From assembly GCF_002285435.1 (NCBI RefSeq), contig NZ_NSBT01000037.1, forward strand, positions 248,001 to 312,000: a stretch of 64,000 nt of DNA, given 5' to 3'. Positions 17,712-26,958 of this stretch are shown here, piece by piece. The translations under genes and the position numbers were made by a program. Each line of letters opens with the position of its first letter. Position 1 is the stretch's first letter. Below the pieces are notes generated by a model that saw nothing but the letters and a program-made list of their open reading frames with translations, did not search any database and was not told the DNA's origin. Source of the stretch: Actibacterium ureilyticum (GTDB lineage Bacteria > Pseudomonadota > Alphaproteobacteria > Rhodobacterales > Rhodobacteraceae).

Positions 17712-19553
17712 ATGGCGCGCTCGCTTGGCAAGAAAACCAGTGACATGGCGGTTTGGATCATCCTGATCCTGCTGATCATCGGGCTGGGGGGCTTCGGCAT
17801 CAGCAATTTCGGCGGATCGGTGCGCAGCATCGGATCGGTGGGCGACGAGCCGATCAGCGTGGACGATTACGCCCGCGCCCTGCAATCGGAAATCGCGGCG
17901 CAGCAGCAGCGCTCCGGCGCGCCGTTTTCCTTTGCCCAGGCCCAGCAAAGCGGGCTGACCGGCGCGATCCAGCGCACCGTCATCGACCGCGCGACGCTGG
18001 ACAATGAAACCGGCGATCTGGGCCTGTCGGTGGGCGATGAAGAGGTCCGGCGCGAGGTGTTGCAGGTCTCCGCCTTTCAAGGCATCGACGGCCAGTTCGA
18101 CCGCGAGGCCTATCGCGCGACGCTGCAGCGCGCGGGCCAGACCGAGGCACAGTTCGAAGCCCAGCTGCGCAAGGATGTGGCGCGCAACCTGTTGCAGGGC
18201 GCGGTCCTGACCGGGGTGGCGACGCCCGATGCCTATACCGGGGCGCTTTACAGCTATTTCGCCGAACGCCGCAGCTATACCCTGATCGAGGTGACCGAGG
18301 ACACGCTGGAGGCCCCCGTGGGCACGCCCGACGATGCCGCGCTGCAGGCGTTCTACGAGGCGAACCCGGCTGCGTTCACCACGCCCGAGACGCTGGACAT
18401 CACCTATGCCTGGCTGACGCCCGACATGATCGTCGACACGGTCGAGGTCGAGGAGGACGCCCTGCGCGCGCTTTATGACGAGCGGATCGCCGATTACCAG
18501 CAGCCCGAGCGGCGCCTGGTCGAACGGCTGGTCTTTGCCACCACCGAGGACGCCGCCGCCGCCAAGGCGCGGCTGGATGCCGACGAGATCACGTTCGAGG
18601 ATCTGGTGGCCGAACGCGGCCTGGCGCTGTCGGATATCGACCTGGGCGATGTGGCGGCCACGGATCTGGGCGCCGCGGGGGCGGCTGTCTTTGCGCTGGA
18701 CGGTCCGGGCGTGACCGAACCGCAGGACACCGATCTGGGCCCGGCGCTGTTTCGGATGAACGCCATTCTGGCCGCCCGCGACGTTCCCTTTGACGAGGCG
18801 CGCGGCGAGTTGCAGGCCGAGGCCGCGCTGGACAAGGCGCGCCGGGTCATTTCCGACATGATGGGCGATGTGGATGACCGGCTGGCCGCGGGCGCCACGC
18901 TGGAAGAGCTGACCGACGAGACCGAACTGCGGCTGGACCAGATCGCCTGGCATCCGGATCTGGGCGACGGGATCGCGGGGTACGAGGCGTTCCGCGACGC
19001 CGCGGCCGCCGCCCAGCCGGGCGATTTCCCCGAACTGGTCGAGCTGGACGATGGCGGCATCTTCGCGATGCGGCTGAACGAAATCGTGGCCCCTGCCCTG
19101 CAGGCGCTGGCCGACATGCGCGACACCGCGATCGAGGGCTGGCAGCAACAGGAGCTGACACGCGCCCTGACCGAACGGGCCGAGGCGCTGAAGGCGCAAC
19201 TGGACGGCGGCGCCGACCTGGCCACGCTGGAGGTCGACCACGAAACCATGACCGACCTGACCCGTGGCGCGGTGACCCCGCAGGCCCTGTCCGATCCGCT
19301 GTTTGCGCTGGACCCCGGCGACAGCACCATCGTGACCGACAGCGGGCGGATCTATCTGGCGCGTCTGGACGCGGTATCGCCGCCCGATGACGACGACCCG
19401 ATCTCGCAATTCCTGCAACAGCAGATCGAACAGCAGACGGCGCAGGCGCTGAGCCAGGATGTGCTGGATTACTATGTCCAGTACCTGCGCCAGAACGCAG
19501 GCCTGACGCTGGATCAGGCGGCGATCAACGCCGTGCACGCGCAATTCCAATAG
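17712..19553 (+). CDS. PpiD-like periplasmic peptidyl-prolyl isomerase/chaperone
   Basis: This is a 613-residue inner-membrane-anchored foldase. It has one N-terminal membrane helix (about 12-32), then a SurA_N-like chaperone region and a parvulin-related middle domain (about 240-370) facing the periplasm. PpiD-type proteins help secreted and outer-membrane proteins fold as they leave the Sec translocon. The parvulin motif is weak, so isomerase activity is uncertain. ATG with AGGG upstream. trpE begins 7 bp after the stop, implying cotranscription. Confidence 0.88.
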   Translation: MARSLGKKTSDMAVWIILILLIIGLGGFGISNFGGSVRSIGSVGDEPISVDDYARALQSEIAAQQQRSGAPFSFAQAQQSGLTGAIQRTVIDRATLDNETGDLGLSVGDEEVRREVLQVSAFQGIDGQFDREAYRATLQRAGQTEAQFEAQLRKDVARNLLQGAVLTGVATPDAYTGALYSYFAERRSYTLIEVTEDTLEAPVGTPDDAALQAFYEANPAAFTTPETLDITYAWLTPDMIVDTVEVEEDALRALYDERIADYQQPERRLVERLVFATTEDAAAAKARLDADEITFEDLVAERGLALSDIDLGDVAATDLGAAGAAVFALDGPGVTEPQDTDLGPALFRMNAILAARDVPFDEARGELQAEAALDKARRVISDMMGDVDDRLAAGATLEELTDETELRLDQIAWHPDLGDGIAGYEAFRDAAAAAQPGDFPELVELDDGGIFAMRLNEIVAPALQALADMRDTAIEGWQQQELTRALTERAEALKAQLDGGADLATLEVDHETMTDLTRGAVTPQALSDPLFALDPGDSTIVTDSGRIYLARLDAVSPPDDDDPISQFLQQQIEQQTAQALSQDVLDYYVQYLRQNAGLTLDQAAINAVHAQFQ

Positions 19554-19560
19554 GCCCCGA

Positions 19561-21078
19561 ATGGCACGTATCATCCCCTCTTTCGACGCCTTTGCCGACG
19601 GGTACAACGCGGGGCGCAACCAGCTGATCTATGCCCGGCTGGCGGCCGATCTGGACACGCCGGTCAGCCTGATGCTGAAGCTGGCGGCGGCGCGCAAGGA
19701 CAGCTTCATCCTGGAATCGGTGACCGGGGGCGAGGTGCGCGGGCGCTATTCCATGGTGGGGATGAACCCCGACCTGATCTGGGAATGTCGCGGCACCACC
19801 AGCCGCCTGAACCGCCAGGCACAGATCGACCCGGACGCGTTCGAGGCGCTGGACGGCGCGCCGCTGGACACGCTGCGGGCGCTGCTGGCCGAATGCCATA
19901 TCGACACGATGCCCGACGATCTGCCCGCCAGCGCGGCAGGGCTGTTCGGCTATCTGGGCTATGACATGATCCGGCTGGTCGAACACCTGCCAGATGTGAA
20001 CCCCGATCCGCTGGGCCTGCCCGATGCGGTGCTGATGCGGCCCACGGTCGTGGCGGTGCTGGACGGGGTGAAGGGCGAGGTCACGCTGGTCTCGCCGGCC
20101 TGGGTGCGCGATGGCGTGTCGGCCAAGGCGGCCTATAACCAGGCGGCCGAGCGGGTGATGAACGCGCTGCGCGATCTGGACCGTGTGCCCCCCGATGCCA
20201 GCCGCGATCTGGGCGATCTGGCGCCGGTGGGCGAACCGGTGTCGAATTTCACCAAGGCGGGCTATATGGCCGCGGTCGAAAAGGCCAAGGAATATATCCG
20301 CGCGGGCGATATCTTTCAGGTGGTTCCGGCGCAGCGCTGGAAACAGGATTTCAAGCTGCCGCCGTTTTCGCTTTATCGCAGCCTGCGGCGCACCAACCCC
20401 TCGCCCTTCATGTTCTATTTCAATTTCGGCGGGTTTCAGGTGGTGGGCGCCAGCCCCGAGATTCTGGTCCGCCTGCGCGAGGGCGAGGTCACGATCCGCC
20501 CCATCGCCGGGACCCGCCCGCGCGGCAAGACACCGGAAGAGGACCGCGCGCTGGAGGCCGACCTGCTGGCCGACAAGAAGGAACTGGCCGAGCATCTGAT
20601 GCTGCTGGATCTGGGCCGCAACGATGTGGGCCGCGTGGCCAAGATCGGCACCGTCCACCCGACCGAGAAATTCATCATCGAACGCTACAGCCACGTGATG
20701 CATATCGTCAGCAACGTGGTGGGCGAAATCGCGGATGGTCAGGATGCCCTGTCGGCGCTGCTGGCGGGTCTGCCCGCGGGCACCGTGTCGGGCGCGCCCA
20801 AGGTCCGCGCGATGGAGATCATCGACGAGTTGGAACCCGAGAAGCGCGGCGTCTATGGCGGCGGCGTGGGCTATTTCGCCGCCAATGGCGAGATGGACAT
20901 GTGCATCGCCCTGCGCACCGCCGTCCTGAAGGACGAGGCGCTTTATATCCAGGCCGGCGGCGGCGTCGTCTATGACAGCGACCCCGAGGCCGAATATCAG
21001 GAAACCGTCAACAAATCCAAAGCCTTGCGCCGCGCGGCCGAGGATGCAGGCCTGTTCGGCGGCACCGGCAACGGCTAG
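19561..21078 (+). CDS. trpE: Anthranilate synthase component I
   Basis: TrpE uses chorismate plus ammonia from TrpG to make anthranilate, the first step of tryptophan synthesis. The 505-residue protein has the N-terminal regulatory domain with GLFGYLGYDM and the chorismate-binding domain with GTRPRGKTPEED, LDLGRNDVGRV and the ETVNKSKALRRA end. Its partner trpG lies 5 kb downstream, separated by an unrelated insert. No leader peptide or attenuator is visible because it follows the PpiD-like gene by 7 bp. Its stop shares CTAG with the convergent DUF1203 gene. Confidence 0.97.
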   Translation: MARIIPSFDAFADGYNAGRNQLIYARLAADLDTPVSLMLKLAAARKDSFILESVTGGEVRGRYSMVGMNPDLIWECRGTTSRLNRQAQIDPDAFEALDGAPLDTLRALLAECHIDTMPDDLPASAAGLFGYLGYDMIRLVEHLPDVNPDPLGLPDAVLMRPTVVAVLDGVKGEVTLVSPAWVRDGVSAKAAYNQAAERVMNALRDLDRVPPDASRDLGDLAPVGEPVSNFTKAGYMAAVEKAKEYIRAGDIFQVVPAQRWKQDFKLPPFSLYRSLRRTNPSPFMFYFNFGGFQVVGASPEILVRLREGEVTIRPIAGTRPRGKTPEEDRALEADLLADKKELAEHLMLLDLGRNDVGRVAKIGTVHPTEKFIIERYSHVMHIVSNVVGEIADGQDALSALLAGLPAGTVSGAPKVRAMEIIDELEPEKRGVYGGGVGYFAANGEMDMCIALRTAVLKDEALYIQAGGGVVYDSDPEAEYQETVNKSKALRRAAEDAGLFGGTGNG

Positions 21079-21551
21079 CCCACCGCGGCGCGTGTCGCGC
21101 GCGCGGCGAAACAGCCCTGTTTGGCGTTGTGTATATCGACAAAGGCCACGCCGGGACCGGCCAGCATCGCCTCCAGCCTGTGACGCAGCCCGGCGCCGTC
21201 GGTGATATCGGCCTCTGCCATGAACCCTGCCATGTCGAAAGCGCGCAGCGACAGCACCCGCCGCGTCAGCACCTGCGGCAGCGCGCCGGGGCGCGGCGTG
21301 GCCCGGATCGCGCCCTTGCGGACAAAGATCGCATGCGTCGCGGCATAGGGCGAGGCGACATCCAGATGCCGGTAATTCGTCAGGATCAGCTCCTCGCCCA
21401 CCGCCGCGTCCCGCAGGCTGACCCGACAGGGATAGCCGGGATCGGCATCGGCCCGAACCCGGCGCGCACCGCGTTCGGCCAGCGCCGCATCGGACAGATC
21501 GAAAAGCGCCGCAAAGGGCGCATAGTCAAGGGCGTGGATCTGGAATGTCAT
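21075..21551 (-). CDS. DUF1203 domain protein
   Basis: This 158-residue protein matches the DUF1203 family: an N-terminal FQIHALD start, conserved GYPCRVSLRDA (cysteine in a RVSL block), LTNYRHLDVASPYAATHAIFVR in the middle, and FVDIHNAKQGCFA at the end. The function of the family is unknown. The ATG at 21551 is the first with family-like sequence after it. Its tail overlaps trpE by 4 bp in a shared CTAG. Confidence 0.82.
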   Translation of the reverse strand: MTFQIHALDYAPFAALFDLSDAALAERGARRVRADADPGYPCRVSLRDAAVGEELILTNYRHLDVASPYAATHAIFVRKGAIRATPRPGALPQVLTRRVLSLRAFDMAGFMAEADITDGAGLRHRLEAMLAGPGVAFVDIHNAKQGCFAARATRAAVG

Positions 21552-21730
21552 GGTCTGGCGGTCCTGTCTTGTGGGCCGTGACAGGATGCGCCGGGGCGCG
21601 CGGGCGGGCGACCCGGATCCTGCGGGATTGCCCGCGGGGCGGACAGGTTGTATCCGGCGGTGGGCCGCCCCGGCGCGGCCTGCCACAATCGCCCGCACCC
21701 GACACAGACATCACCGCACAGGCCCCGACC

Positions 21731-22258
21731 ATGACCCCAGCCCCGCTTTCCGATGCCGATTGGCCCACCGAAATCGACGACCTGCGCGACGGGTTCGCGG
21801 GGGCGCTGAACGTCTATCGGACCATGGCGCATCACCCTGACCTGCTGCGCGCCTGGGCGCCGCTGCGCCAGCATCTGGTCCGCGACAGCGCGCTGGGGCC
21901 CGAACGGTCCGAGGTCGTGATCCTGCGCACCGGTCTGCGGCTGGGCTCGTCCTATGAATGGGCGCATCACGTGTCGCGCGCCCGTGCGCTGGGAATGTCC
22001 GATGACCGGATCGCCGCGCTGAAAACCATGCCCGAGGGCGAGGATGCCCTGCTGGCCCAGGCCGTCGACGCGATCCTGGACCACCACCGCCTGCCGCCGG
22101 ATCTGGAACGCGCGCTGACCGCGGCCATCGGCACCCGGGCGGTGTTCGACCTGATCGCGACGGTGGGGTTCTATTCGGTGCTGGGCACGATCCTGATGAC
22201 CTATGACGTGCCGATCGACCCCGCCATCGCGCGCGAGCTGGCGGAAAACCCGCTTTAG
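21731..22258 (+). CDS. Carboxymuconolactone decarboxylase/AhpD-like protein
   Basis: This 175-residue protein of the CMD/AhpD fold belongs to the subgroup with RSEVVILRTGLRLGSSYEWAHH, where the usual CxxC of AhpD is replaced by SSYEW. It therefore probably lacks classical peroxidase chemistry and may act as a decarboxylase or a stress-related enzyme. It is all-helical and cytosolic. Starts upstream of 21731 would only add low-complexity Gly/Arg sequence. It converges on another CMD gene with a 4-bp tail overlap. Confidence 0.82.
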   Translation: MTPAPLSDADWPTEIDDLRDGFAGALNVYRTMAHHPDLLRAWAPLRQHLVRDSALGPERSEVVILRTGLRLGSSYEWAHHVSRARALGMSDDRIAALKTMPEGEDALLAQAVDAILDHHRLPPDLERALTAAIGTRAVFDLIATVGFYSVLGTILMTYDVPIDPAIARELAENPL

Positions 22259-22644
22259 GGCGCGCCGAAGCCGGGATCCTCTGGCACCGCCAACAGGGTG
22301 TTCAGCGCGTTGATCGCGGCGGGCAGCCCGCCATAAAGCGCCATCTGCCAGATCGTCTCGGCGATCTCGCGGCGGGACAGACCGGCCTTCAGCGCGGCCT
22401 CGATATTGATGCGCAGCTGCGGCTCGGTCTGCCCGCCCAGAGCCGTCAGCGCGGCAATCGTCGCGACATAGCGCTGGCGCATGTCCAGCCCCGGACGCCC
22501 GTAGAACCGGCCATAGGCCATGTCGACCACCGTATCGGCCATGCCCGGCAACAGATGGTCATAGCGCGCTTGCAGCACCGCATGGACACCGGGGTTCAGC
22601 GCCTCGGCCAGATCGTGGCCGTCGGTTTCGTTGGGCCCGCTCAT
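22255..22644 (-). CDS. Carboxymuconolactone decarboxylase family protein (gamma-CMD type)
   Basis: This 129-residue helical protein resembles 4-carboxymuconolactone decarboxylases: RQRYVATIAALTALGGQTEPQLRINIEAALKAG, then EIAETIWQMALYGGLPAAINAL. No CxxC pair is present. It starts with ATGA overlapping the stop of the SDR gene, so the two are translationally coupled. The substrate is unknown; pairing with an oxidoreductase suggests a small catabolic or detoxification unit controlled by the adjacent LysR. Confidence 0.86.
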   Translation of the reverse strand: MSGPNETDGHDLAEALNPGVHAVLQARYDHLLPGMADTVVDMAYGRFYGRPGLDMRQRYVATIAALTALGGQTEPQLRINIEAALKAGLSRREIAETIWQMALYGGLPAAINALNTLLAVPEDPGFGAP

Positions 22645-23399
22645 CGCAGCACCCCGCCCAGCGTAAAGCCGCCATCGACCACGATGTTCTGACCGGTGAC
22701 AAAGCCCGCATCGTCCGACAAGAGCCACGCGGCGGTGCCCGCCACATCGCCGGGCTGGCCATTGCGGCGCAGCGGCGTGTGATCGGACAGCCGCCGCGAC
22801 AGGTCGGTGTCCAGCACCTGCGCCGCCATCGGCGTCAGGATAACGCCGGGGCTGATCGCGTTCACCCGCTGGCCGCGCGGCCCGGCCTCGACCGCGAAGA
22901 CCCGCGTTATGGCCGCAAGCCCCGCCTTGGTCGCGGCATAGGCGCCGGTGCCGGGCATCACCGCCCCGGCGGTCCAGGACGCATTGATCAGCGCCGCGCC
23001 CGCGCCCATCCGCGCCAGGCATTGCGCGACCGTCTGCTGGGTGCCGATCAGGTTCACCCGCACCAGTTCGTCGAACGCCTCAGGCGCGACTTCCGACAGC
23101 GGCGTGAACGCGCCCAGATGGCCCGCATTGGCAAAGACGCCGTGCAGCGCGCCGAATTCGGCCATCAACACGTCCAGCCCACGGGCAATCGCGGCTGGAT
23201 CGGCGATATCGCAGGGATGCACCAGCGCCCGGCCGCCGGTGGCGGCAATCTCGTCTGCGACCTGCTGCAACGGTGCGGCCCGGCGGCCCCAAAGCGCCAG
23301 CGCCGCGCCCTCGCGCGCCAGACGCAGCGCCACCGCGCGCCCCATACCGCTGCCTGCGCCGGTCACCAGCACCACGCGGTCCTCAAATCGGTTGTTCAT
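22641..23399 (-). CDS. Short-chain dehydrogenase/reductase
   Basis: This 252-residue classical SDR has the NAD(P) motif GAGSGMG at 14-20, the NAG motif (FANAGHLG) and the catalytic Tyr-X3-Lys in YAATKAG, with an upstream Ser in INASWTAG. It probably oxidises or reduces a small alcohol or ketone in the cytosol. GAGAG lies 6 nt before the ATG. It leads the two-gene SDR-CMD unit and is divergent from a LysR gene across about 100 bp. Confidence 0.92.
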   Translation of the reverse strand: MNNRFEDRVVLVTGAGSGMGRAVALRLAREGAALALWGRRAAPLQQVADEIAATGGRALVHPCDIADPAAIARGLDVLMAEFGALHGVFANAGHLGAFTPLSEVAPEAFDELVRVNLIGTQQTVAQCLARMGAGAALINASWTAGAVMPGTGAYAATKAGLAAITRVFAVEAGPRGQRVNAISPGVILTPMAAQVLDTDLSRRLSDHTPLRRNGQPGDVAGTAAWLLSDDAGFVTGQNIVVDGGFTLGGVLR

Positions 23400-23455
23400 G
23401 CCATGCTCTCGTTTTGCTTGCGATGGCTGGCAGGGTAATGTCATAGATTTCGGGT

Positions 23456-23470
23456 GATAATCCGGTTATC
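23456..23470. promoter_or_regulatory. Putative LysR operator between SDR and LysR genes
   Basis: GATAA-TCCGG-TTATC is a 5-bp inverted repeat with 5-bp spacer, centred in the 101-bp divergent gap. LysR regulators usually bind such dyads near their own gene and the target. Position and symmetry support the call; the protein-site pairing is inferred. Confidence 0.5.
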
Positions 23471-23500
23471 CATTGGCTCTTTACAAAGGAATACTTTTGA

Positions 23501-24391
23501 ATGGACCTGTTCACCGCCATGCGCACCTTTGTCACCGTCGCCCAGGACGGGTCGATGGCGGCGGCGGCGCGGCGGCTGAACGTGACCAGCGCGCTGGTGG
23601 GCCAACGGATCGCCGCGCTGGAGGATCACCTGCAATCGCGGCTGCTGAACCGCACCACGCGCCAGCACAGCCTGACCGAATTCGGCGCGAATTACCTGGA
23701 GCATTGCCGCGACATCCTGGAGCTGGTCGCCCGCTCGGAAGGCAGCGCCAGCGACCAGCTTGAGCGCCCGCAGGGGCTGTTGCGCATCGCCGCGCCGGTC
23801 AGCTTCGGGACCGAGGCGCTGATGCCCGCGCTGGGGGCGTTCACCCAACAGGCGCCCGAGGTCACGTTCGATCTGGTGCTGTCGGACAGCAACGAGGATC
23901 TGATCGCGGGCGGGTTCGACGCGGCCTTTCGGATCGGCGCGTTGCAGGACAGCACGCTGTTGCAGACCCGGCTGGCGCCCTATCGGATGGTGCTGTGCGC
24001 GGCGCCCGCGTATCTGGCGGCACAGGGGGCGCCCGGCCATCCCGCCGATCTGGACCGGCACCGGGCGATCCTGTTTTCCCGCACCGGGCGCCGTCCCTGG
24101 CGGTTCAGCCGGGGCACGGAACGCCACAGCTGGGCGCCCCGCGCGGCGATCACCGTGAACGCCGGGCACGCGGTGCGGCGCGCGGTGCTGGCGGGGATGG
24201 GGATCGCGATGCTGCCACAGGTGCTGGCGCGCGACGGCCTGCGGGACGGCGCGTTGGTACCGCTCTTGCCGGAGTGGGATCTGCCGGAACAGCCGATGTC
24301 GCTGATCTATCACCGGGACCGGTACCGCCCGCAGCGTCTGGTCCGGTTCATCGCCTTCGCCAGATCGGCCTTTGGCGTGCCCCGGCCCTGA
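23501..24391 (+). CDS. LysR family transcriptional regulator
   Basis: This 296-residue LysR regulator has an N-terminal winged helix (GSMAAAARRLNVTSALVGQRIAALEDHL region, about 17-45) and a C-terminal type-2 periplasmic-binding-fold inducer domain from about residue 90. It belongs to the common CrgA/AaeR-like clade by its SDSNEDLIAGGFDAAFRIG block. AAAGGA lies 10 nt before the ATG. It is divergent from the SDR/CMD pair, which is its likely target. The inducer is unknown. Confidence 0.92.
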   Translation: MDLFTAMRTFVTVAQDGSMAAAARRLNVTSALVGQRIAALEDHLQSRLLNRTTRQHSLTEFGANYLEHCRDILELVARSEGSASDQLERPQGLLRIAAPVSFGTEALMPALGAFTQQAPEVTFDLVLSDSNEDLIAGGFDAAFRIGALQDSTLLQTRLAPYRMVLCAAPAYLAAQGAPGHPADLDRHRAILFSRTGRRPWRFSRGTERHSWAPRAAITVNAGHAVRRAVLAGMGIAMLPQVLARDGLRDGALVPLLPEWDLPEQPMSLIYHRDRYRPQRLVRFIAFARSAFGVPRP

Positions 24392-24402
24392 TCGCCCGGG
24401 GG

Positions 24403-26235
24403 CTATCGCGTCAGCAGGGCCGAGATCGGGGCCAGGTTCATCTCGCCCCCCTTGCCCGCCAGCGCCCAGGTCAGCAGCGCCGACAGCGTGTCGGGCCGAG
24501 TGTGGCCCAGCACCGCCACCTGTCCCTGCTGACCGGCCTTGAACGCCGCGCGGTCCAGATAGCGGTGGATCGTGCCCGCATCCTCGCCCTTGGCATCCAG
24601 CACCCGGAACACCATCGCGTTTGGCACCCCTTGCGAGGTCGCGACCTGTTGCGCCGCGTTCAGCCCGCGTTCGAACGACACCAGCCCATGACCGGATTCG
24701 CCCGCGATCGCCACCATCTGACGCAGCATGGCGCGGTTGGTCTGGCCGCCCGCGATGCCGGGATCCATCACCGCCACGGCGTTCGGCACCCGGTTCAGAT
24801 AGGTGGTCAGCGAGACCTCGACATCCTGCGCGGTGGCCCCATCGGGCAGACCGCCGGCCATCATGATCACCTCGTGCCCCGCCTGGCGATAGTCGCGCGC
24901 GGCGATGCTGGCGTCCTTTTGCGCGGCATCGACCACGAAGGTCACCGGAAAGGCCAGTTCGCGCAGCGCCTCGGGCGACAGGCGGGTGCCCGGCGCATCG
25001 ATCAGGATGACCGAAAACAGCGGCTTGCCGTCGACCGGATCGAAGGGCACGGCGTTACGTGTCAGTGCCCGGCCGTCATCGGGCGCCGTATCGGCCCCGG
25101 TGCCACCCGGCAGGCTGCCCGGCGCGGCAGGCGCCGGCCCCTCGCCCCCGATGGTCGGCAGGCGGTTGACCCGCACCTTGGGCACGCTGATCTGGCGTCC
25201 CGGCACGGCCACGCGCAGCGCCCCGGTGGCGCGGTCTTCGCCCTCGGCCTCGGCCACGGGGGCTTCGGGCGCGGGCTCAGGCTCTGGCGTGGGGTCGGTG
25301 CCCGGGCGCACGACACGCGGCAGCGGCGCGGGCTCAGCCTCGGGCGCGGGTTGCGGATCGGTGCCGGGGCGCAGGACGCGCGGCTGCGGCGCCGGGTCGG
25401 TGGCAATCTCGGGGGCCGGCTGCGGTTCGGGGGCCGGCACCGGATCGGTCACGCGCGGCGTGGCGGGCGACGGATCGACCCCATCGCCAATCGGGGACGG
25501 TTCGCTGCCGGGACGGGCCAGCCGGGGCAGCGGCGTCGCGGGCTGCGCCGGATCGGGCAGCGGCTCGACCACCGGAACCGAGGGCGCGGCGGGCGCGGGC
25601 ACGGCAGGCGCCGCGGGCAGGTCGGGCGCCGGAACCGGCAGCGGCGTGGCGGTGGGCGGCACCTCGGGCAGGGTTTCGGCGCGCGGGCGGTCGACACCGG
25701 CAGGCGGCGGCCCGGCGGGGCCGTCGGGCGCGGGCGGCAATCCGGCGATCACCATATCCTGCGCCGGTGGCTGTTCGGGCGCGCGCGGCGCTTCGGGCTG
25801 CAACACCGGCTGCGGCAGGGCGGCGGGCGCGGTCTCGGCCATTTCGGGATCGGCGGGCGCGGTGGGCTGTTCCGGCGGGCTGGCCTCGGGCGCGACGACG
25901 ATGCGGGCGTGATCCTCGGGCAGTTGCGCGGCGTCGCCGCCTTCTGGCGCGGTGGTCTGCGGCAGCTCGACCGTTTCAACCACCGGCGGCGCGGCGGGAT
26001 CGGGCGCGACGGTTTCGGGCGCGGCGGGTTCCGCCACGACCGGCGCGGGGTCGGTGGGCGCGGTCACTTCGGGCGCGGGTGCGGCCGGTTCCGGCGCGGG
26101 GATCTCGGCGGTGATCGCGGGTTCGGGCGGCAACATCGCGCGTTTGGGGGGCGGCGCCAATAACGACAGGATCCCTGCCCCAAACAGCGCCACGACCAGA
26201 CCCAGAACGGCTCCACCCAATATGCCTCTGCCCAT
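24403..26235 (-). CDS. Divergent polysaccharide deacetylase family protein
   Basis: This 610-residue membrane-anchored protein has one N-terminal helix (about 4-27), then a Pro/Ala/Glu-rich linker of roughly 330 residues with repeated RPGTDP/RPGSEP phrases, and a C-terminal divergent polysaccharide deacetylase (Div_deacetylase) domain of about 230 residues. The domain begins near the VILIDAPGTRLSPE stretch and is thought to act on periplasmic glycans or peptidoglycan; activity in this family is not well proven. GGAGG lies 5 nt before the ATG. The linker is long enough to span the periplasm. It is divergent from trpG. Confidence 0.86.
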   Translation of the reverse strand: MGRGILGGAVLGLVVALFGAGILSLLAPPPKRAMLPPEPAITAEIPAPEPAAPAPEVTAPTDPAPVVAEPAAPETVAPDPAAPPVVETVELPQTTAPEGGDAAQLPEDHARIVVAPEASPPEQPTAPADPEMAETAPAALPQPVLQPEAPRAPEQPPAQDMVIAGLPPAPDGPAGPPPAGVDRPRAETLPEVPPTATPLPVPAPDLPAAPAVPAPAAPSVPVVEPLPDPAQPATPLPRLARPGSEPSPIGDGVDPSPATPRVTDPVPAPEPQPAPEIATDPAPQPRVLRPGTDPQPAPEAEPAPLPRVVRPGTDPTPEPEPAPEAPVAEAEGEDRATGALRVAVPGRQISVPKVRVNRLPTIGGEGPAPAAPGSLPGGTGADTAPDDGRALTRNAVPFDPVDGKPLFSVILIDAPGTRLSPEALRELAFPVTFVVDAAQKDASIAARDYRQAGHEVIMMAGGLPDGATAQDVEVSLTTYLNRVPNAVAVMDPGIAGGQTNRAMLRQMVAIAGESGHGLVSFERGLNAAQQVATSQGVPNAMVFRVLDAKGEDAGTIHRYLDRAAFKAGQQGQVAVLGHTRPDTLSALLTWALAGKGGEMNLAPISALLTR

Positions 26236-26376
26236 ACTCGCCTCCGTCGGTTCGGCTTTTGCCGTTCTTATCCAACCGATAACCGTGCCCTTGGCCCTTG
26301 ACCGCGGCACGCTGCTCTGAACATGTATACCCCGACCGTGGCTGCGGTTCACCCCCTATTCACGAAAGCGCCCAAA

Positions 26377-26958
26377 ATGCTGTTGATGATCGATAACTAT
26401 GACAGTTTTACCTATAATCTCGTCCACTACCTGGGCGAATTGGGCGCGCAAACCGAAGTCTGGCGCAATGACGCGCTGGATGTGCAGCAGGCGATGGCCC
26501 TGCGCCCCGAGGCGATCATCCTGTCCCCCGGCCCCGGCACGCCCGACGATTCCGGCATCTGCCCCGCGCTGGTCGAAGCCGCGGCCGAAACCGAAACCCC
26601 GCTTCTGGGCGTCTGCCTGGGCCACCAGACGATCGGCCAGGTCTTCGGCGGCAAGGTCAGCCGCGCGGGCGAGATCGTGCATGGCAAGATGGGCACGATG
26701 CACCATGACGGCACCGGGGTTTTCACCGGCCTGCCCTCGCCATTCGCGGCGACGCGCTATCATTCGCTGGTGGTGGAACGCGACAGCATTCCCGACGATC
26801 TGGTGGTCAACGCCTGGCTGGATAACGGGCTGGTGATGGGCATGCGGCACAAGACGCTGCCGATCCATGGGGTGCAGTTTCACCCTGAATCCATCGCCTC
26901 GGAACACGGGCACAAACTGTTGAAGAACTTTCTGGATCTGATGGCGGTCCCGGCATGA
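26377..26958 (+). CDS. trpG: Anthranilate synthase glutamine amidotransferase component II
   Basis: TrpG hydrolyses glutamine and delivers ammonia to TrpE. The 193-residue class I amidotransferase shows the catalytic triad C80 (GVCLGHQ), H169 and E171 (QFHPES), and the SPGPGTP oxyanion strand at 50-56. I chose the ATG giving [14 protein letters not shown], the family start. The gene opens a translationally coupled run (trpG-trpD-ung-trpC-moaC-moeA): its stop overlaps trpD by ATGA. Confidence 0.96.
   Translation: MLLMIDNYDSFTYNLVHYLGELGAQTEVWRNDALDVQQAMALRPEAIILSPGPGTPDDSGICPALVEAAAETETPLLGVCLGHQTIGQVFGGKVSRAGEIVHGKMGTMHHDGTGVFTGLPSPFAATRYHSLVVERDSIPDDLVVNAWLDNGLVMGMRHKTLPIHGVQFHPESIASEHGHKLLKNFLDLMAVPA

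Noticed and set aside
25050-26120. Repetitive DNA resembling an array
   Set aside because: The period is irregular and in frame with Pro-rich repeats of the deacetylase; there are no CRISPR-like spacers.
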